Source: an uncultured bacterium (GTDB taxonomy: Bacteria > Cyanobacteriota > Vampirovibrionia > Gastranaerophilales > Gastranaerophilaceae). Taken from it: a stretch of DNA of 64,000 nucleotides. How positions within the stretch are numbered: position 1 is the stretch's first letter; the number at the start of each line of letters is the position of its first letter. Positions 61,276-64,000 of this stretch are shown here, piece by piece. The translations under genes and the position numbers were made by a program. The notes under the pieces were generated by a model, which saw nothing but the letters and a program-made list of their open reading frames with translations, made no database searches and was not told the DNA's origin. The DNA lies in assembly GCA_900551915.1 (NCBI GenBank), contig URXT01000002.1:1-64000 (forward strand), read 5' to 3'.

Positions 61276-61965
61276 ATGAGAAAAGCATTTACTATGGCTG
61301 AGGTTTTAATTACACTGGGTGTAATTGGAATTGTTGCAGCACTGACAATCCCGCAGCTTATAAAAAACTACCAGCATAAAGCTCTTGAAACTGCATTTAA
61401 AAAACAGTATTCGTTATTAACTCAGGTTTTTTCTCAAATGAACGCCGATGGGCTTTGTACAACATGGGACTGTTCGCGCACCGGACAGTTATACCGAAAT
61501 CTCACAAAATATTTTAAAGTAGTAAAGTATTGTGATGATATGGATGGTATTGAAGTAGATGAATATGATAAATTCTGTTTCCCAAAGAATAAAAACGATA
61601 CCAAATATACTAACTATACAAGAACATCATCATATGTAAGCTCTTTACTTTTTGACGACGGGCAATTTTATACTGCCGACGGGGCATTATATACACTCGA
61701 ACGCAGTCTTATTGATAAAGCAGAATACATCGGCGTTGACGTTAACGGCCGAATGAAAGGACCTAATGCTTTAGGACATGATCTTTTCGTATTTCAGGTA
61801 CTTGATAAGGGTTCAATTGGTGTGATTTTTCCAATGGGAGCTGATGGTACGAAATATTATAAAAATACAACTTTCTGTTCAAAAACTTCTACTAGTAATG
61901 TCAATGGTATAGGGTGCGCAGTCAAAGCTTTGGGTGAAAAAGATTACTTCAAGAATTTGCCTTAA
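61276..61965 (+). CDS. Prepilin-like protein
   Basis: The 229-residue protein starts MRKAFTMAEVLITLGVIGIV, with a four-residue leader cut after Ala. CAAGGAGGATGA is a strong ribosome site. Two Cys pairs lie in the middle, and the C-terminal loop is VDVNGRMKGPNALGHDLF. No G-run is present. It lies opposite an XRE regulator. Confidence 0.85.
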   Translation: MRKAFTMAEVLITLGVIGIVAALTIPQLIKNYQHKALETAFKKQYSLLTQVFSQMNADGLCTTWDCSRTGQLYRNLTKYFKVVKYCDDMDGIEVDEYDKFCFPKNKNDTKYTNYTRTSSYVSSLLFDDGQFYTADGALYTLERSLIDKAEYIGVDVNGRMKGPNALGHDLFVFQVLDKGSIGVIFPMGADGTKYYKNTTFCSKTSTSNVNGIGCAVKALGEKDYFKNLP

Positions 61966-62060
61966 CATTGCTTTTTTAAAGTCCGAATATTACTTTTAAT
62001 TTTTGTATGTTTAAGATAAAATATTTTCTATAGATACGAAGTTAGAAAAGGAATATAAAT

Positions 62061-63158
62061 ATGCTAAGAACAGGGATTGTCGGACTGCCGAATGTCGGGA
62101 AATCAACTTTATTTAACGCATTGACCAGTGCAAAGAATGCTCAAAGTGCAAACTATCCGTTTTGCACAATTGAACCTAATGTCGGTGTCGTGAACGTGCC
62201 TGACGAAAGGCTTGAAAAGCTTGCAAAACTCTGTAAAACAGAGGTCATAATTCCAACGGCAATTGAATTTGTAGACATTGCAGGACTCGTAAAAGGTGCA
62301 AGCAAAGGCGAAGGTTTGGGAAATCAGTTCCTTCATAATATCCGTGAAGTTGACGCTATAATTCAGGTTGTAAGATGTTTTGATGACCCGAATACAATCC
62401 ATGTTGCAGGTAAAGTTAATCCTCTTGACGATATTGAAGTTATTAATACAGAGTTAGCACTTGCAGACCTGGCGTCAGTCGAACGCCGTCAGGCAAGAAT
62501 AGCCAAACAGGCAAAAGGCGGAGACAAAGAAGCTGTTCTTGAAGACAAAGTTCTGAAAAAACTAACAGATTTGCTTTCAGAAGGTACTTTTATAAATGTA
62601 GCAGAGCACTTTGAGGATGAAGAAATTCCTGTTGTGAAGCAGCTGAACCTTATGTCAACAAAGCCGGTAATTTATGCCGCAAACGTCTCTGAATATGACC
62701 TTAAAGACGGAAATGATTACACAAAACAAGTTCAGGAATACGCATCAAAACACAACGCTGAAGTTGTGTTGATTTCGGCTAAAATCGAAGAAGAACTTGC
62801 TGAACTAGGGGCTGAAGAGGCAAAAGAATACTTAGCTGAACTTGGCATTGAAGACAGCGGAATTAACCGTATGATTAAATCGGTTTACAAACTTCTGAAT
62901 TTGCGAACCTTTATCACCGCCGGCGAAAAAGAAGTTCACGCCTGGACAATTCCGGCCGGCGCAAAAGCTCCTCAGGCTGCCGGTGTCATCCATACGGATT
63001 TTGAAAAAGGTTTTATCAGAGCAGAAATTACTCCTTACAAGGATTTTATCGAAAACGGTTCTTATGCGGCCTGCAAAGATAAAGGCGTAACCCGTCTTGA
63101 AGGCAAGGATTATGTTGTTCAGGACGGTGATTTGGTTCACTTCAGATTTTCTGTGTAA
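62061..63158 (+). CDS. ychF: Redox-regulated ATPase YchF
   Basis: The 365-residue protein has P-loop GLPNVGKSTLFNAL at 6-19, the switch KSAKNAQSANYPFCT-like segment and FVDIAGLVKGASKGEGLGN. A C-terminal TGS domain ends DYVVQDGDLVHFRFSV. It binds the ribosome and prefers ATP. AAAAGGAATATAAAT precedes ATG 62061. Confidence 0.95.
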   Translation: MLRTGIVGLPNVGKSTLFNALTSAKNAQSANYPFCTIEPNVGVVNVPDERLEKLAKLCKTEVIIPTAIEFVDIAGLVKGASKGEGLGNQFLHNIREVDAIIQVVRCFDDPNTIHVAGKVNPLDDIEVINTELALADLASVERRQARIAKQAKGGDKEAVLEDKVLKKLTDLLSEGTFINVAEHFEDEEIPVVKQLNLMSTKPVIYAANVSEYDLKDGNDYTKQVQEYASKHNAEVVLISAKIEEELAELGAEEAKEYLAELGIEDSGINRMIKSVYKLLNLRTFITAGEKEVHAWTIPAGAKAPQAAGVIHTDFEKGFIRAEITPYKDFIENGSYAACKDKGVTRLEGKDYVVQDGDLVHFRFSV

Positions 63159-63178
63159 GCCTGTGTGATTTATTGCAC

Positions 63179-63207
63179 TTGACAAACCATGCAAAATCGT
63201 AAATAAT
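63179..63207 (+). promoter_or_regulatory. Antisense promoter of the 63.3-kb peptide locus
   Basis: TTGACA, 17 bases, AATAAT. AAAATCGTAAATAATAT is identical to that at 30789-30817. Confidence 0.65.
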
Positions 63208-63213
63208 ATAAAC

Positions 63214-63325
63214 AGTAGGGGGAACCCTAAAGAAGTTGAGTTTCCTTAGAGTTCCGCTTCATACCTACAAGAATAATAAAGCAATTTTAAGGGCTGCTAT
63301 CACTGCAATGATTGCAGCTTTTATT
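63214..63325 (+). ncRNA. Putative antisense RNA (antitoxin) of the 63.3-kb locus
   Basis: It would start near 63214, fold as GGAACCCTAAAG / CTTAGAGTTCC (about 63221-63254), run across the peptide gene, and may end after the hairpin CTGCAAT / ATTGCAG (63303-63317) with its T-rich tail. Confidence 0.45.
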
Positions 63326-63339
63326 ATTTGCCTTTTCAT
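63265..63339 (-). CDS. Cationic hydrophobic micropeptide, type I toxin candidate
   Basis: The 24 residues MKRQIIKAAIIAVIAALKIA then LLFL form one short amphipathic or membrane helix with four positive charges. GAAGGAGGTGG lies before ATG 63339. The sequence differs from the 30.6 and 45.8 kb peptides, but the gene plan and the antisense promoter match the 30.6-kb locus. The ribosome site is masked by a nested hairpin (63341-63394). Confidence 0.6.
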   Translation of the reverse strand: MKRQIIKAAIIAVIAALKIALLFL

Positions 63340-63340
63340 A

Positions 63341-63394
63341 TTACCACCTCCTTCCGGCCATTTCCTTCATTTTCGTGTGCCGGCGCGGTAGTAA
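63341..63394 (-). promoter_or_regulatory. Ribosome-site-masking hairpin of the 63.3-kb peptide mRNA
   Basis: In the minus-strand RNA, UUACUACC pairs with GGUGGUAA of the ribosome site (8 bp including one G-U), and GCCGGC just inside pairs with GGCCGG. Initiation should need opening of this stem. Confidence 0.6.
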
Positions 63395-63517
63395 CCAGCA
63401 GGTATTTACCTACATTTTTTATTCTATAATAATATCTCCGTTTTGTCTAATTGTTAATTCTTTAAATCCCCCGCCCTGGCAATTGTACAAAGCTCTTTGT
63501 CTGTTTAGAATTTCATT
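63395..63517. other. Promoter region between the peptide locus and the aldehyde dehydrogenase gene
   Basis: No gene is seen. On the minus strand TATTAT/TATAGA near 63420-63435 with TTAGACA upstream may start the peptide mRNA. Confidence 0.35.
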
Positions 63518-64000
63518 ATGGATATTAAAGAAACTCTAAACGGAATAACAGATTTTTATTACACGAACAAAACCAGAAGTGTCGATTTCCGAATTGACCA
63601 GCTTAAAAAATTGAAAGAAGCTATAATCAAATACGAACCCGAATTTGTTCGTGCTCTTTATCATGATTTGCACAAATGCGAAGCCGAAGTTTATATGACA
63701 GAAACGCGATCGGCAATTAAAGAAATAGATTTCATAATCAGACACCTTCGAAAATGGGCAAGGCCTGAAAAAGTTCCGACTCCAATGTTTTTGAAACCGT
63801 CAAAGTCGTTGATTGTCAAAGAACCTTATGGTGTTGTACTGATTATTGTGCCTTTTAATTATCCGGTACAGTTAGCGCTTGTGCCGCTTGCCGGAGCAAT
63901 TGCTGCCGGAAACTGCGCTGTTTTACGCTATTCAAAACGAACTCCGGAAACTTCAAAAATCCTTCACAGAATGATTTCGGAGATTTTTAATCCGAATTAT
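63518..64000 (+). CDS. Aldehyde dehydrogenase, N-terminal part (cut by window edge)
   Basis: The first 161 codons encode the N-terminal Rossmann half: LKEAIIKYEPEFVRALYHDL, then EPYGVVLIIVPFNYPVQLAL and AGAIAAGNCAVLRYSKRTPE. This is typical of class-3 NAD(P)-dependent aldehyde dehydrogenases. The usual LKPSE is LRYSK here. The catalytic Cys lies beyond the window. It has no clear ribosome site at ATG 63518. Confidence 0.88.
   Translation, partial: MDIKETLNGITDFYYTNKTRSVDFRIDQLKKLKEAIIKYEPEFVRALYHDLHKCEAEVYMTETRSAIKEIDFIIRHLRKWARPEKVPTPMFLKPSKSLIVKEPYGVVLIIVPFNYPVQLALVPLAGAIAAGNCAVLRYSKRTPETSKILHRMISEIFNPNY

Noticed and set aside
1..64000. tRNA, rRNA genes or CRISPR arrays
   Set aside because: Scanned by eye for the T-loop GGTTCGAATCC-type motif and for regularly spaced repeats; none found.

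Overview
The window looks like a chromosome segment of a non-photosynthetic gut relative of the cyanobacteria (Gastranaerophilales / Vampirovibrionia, formerly Melainabacteria). This is inferred from the low G+C, the many pseudopilin-like proteins with a near-identical FTLAEVLITLG head, the fermentative, mucosal-sugar gene content (nanE, a ROK kinase, malQ) and several secreted proteins I cannot assign to a wider family. No tRNA, rRNA or CRISPR array was seen.

Housekeeping genes cover most of the window: rph, an acetolactate synthase, a family-4 uracil-DNA glycosylase, an M16 protease, nanE plus a ROK kinase, a UbiA prenyltransferase, lysA-dacA-yitT, a serA-like dehydrogenase, a PgpH-type c-di-AMP phosphodiesterase with ybeY and dgkA, mazG, malQ, rsmI, a sugar-type ABC binding lipoprotein, era, an OmpR-type response regulator, speD, rpsP, an orphan fliI-type ATPase, a ZIP transporter, secA, ychF, and the start of an aldehyde dehydrogenase at the right edge. 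Eight scattered genes encode type II/IV prepilin-like proteins, most sharing a C-terminal DxNGxxxPNxxGxDxF loop. Six small XRE-type regulators are scattered between them, two of them head to head with a prepilin gene.

Three features stand out. (1) Three prepilin genes (starts near 23020, 26358 and 40019) carry a run of exactly ten G residues 24-30 bases after a well-placed ATG, and a fourth (start 12664, minus strand) has a G5 run in the equivalent place. In every case a GCTCCT motif follows that is complementary to the gene's own Shine-Dalgarno sequence. With the run lengths as read, the leader is in frame with the prepilin in one gene and out of frame in the other three, and a one-base change restores the frame. 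This looks like phase-variable, hairpin-gated pilin expression. (2) Four loci (30.6, 45.8, 46.1 and 63.3 kb) share a very strong ribosome site, a hydrophobic peptide of about 24-28 residues (one copy apparently broken), and an opposing sigma-70 promoter reading back across its 3' end. They look like a dispersed family of type I toxin-antitoxin modules. (3) Between the ZIP transporter and secA lies a 10.3-kb podovirus-like head and packaging block (47.8-58.1 kb: amidase, tail-stabiliser-like protein, coat, scaffold-like protein, adaptor, TerS, GNAT, portal, TerL, lipase-like hydrolase) without integrase, replication or tail-fibre genes. This suggests a domesticated prophage, satellite or gene-transfer-agent-like element.

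Smaller points include a palindromic element inserted in frame in the linker of a lipoprotein, a divergent XRE/small-protein switch with a perfect 13-bp operator, a remnant acyltransferase, a possible leaderless fliI transcript and several dispersed hairpin repeats.
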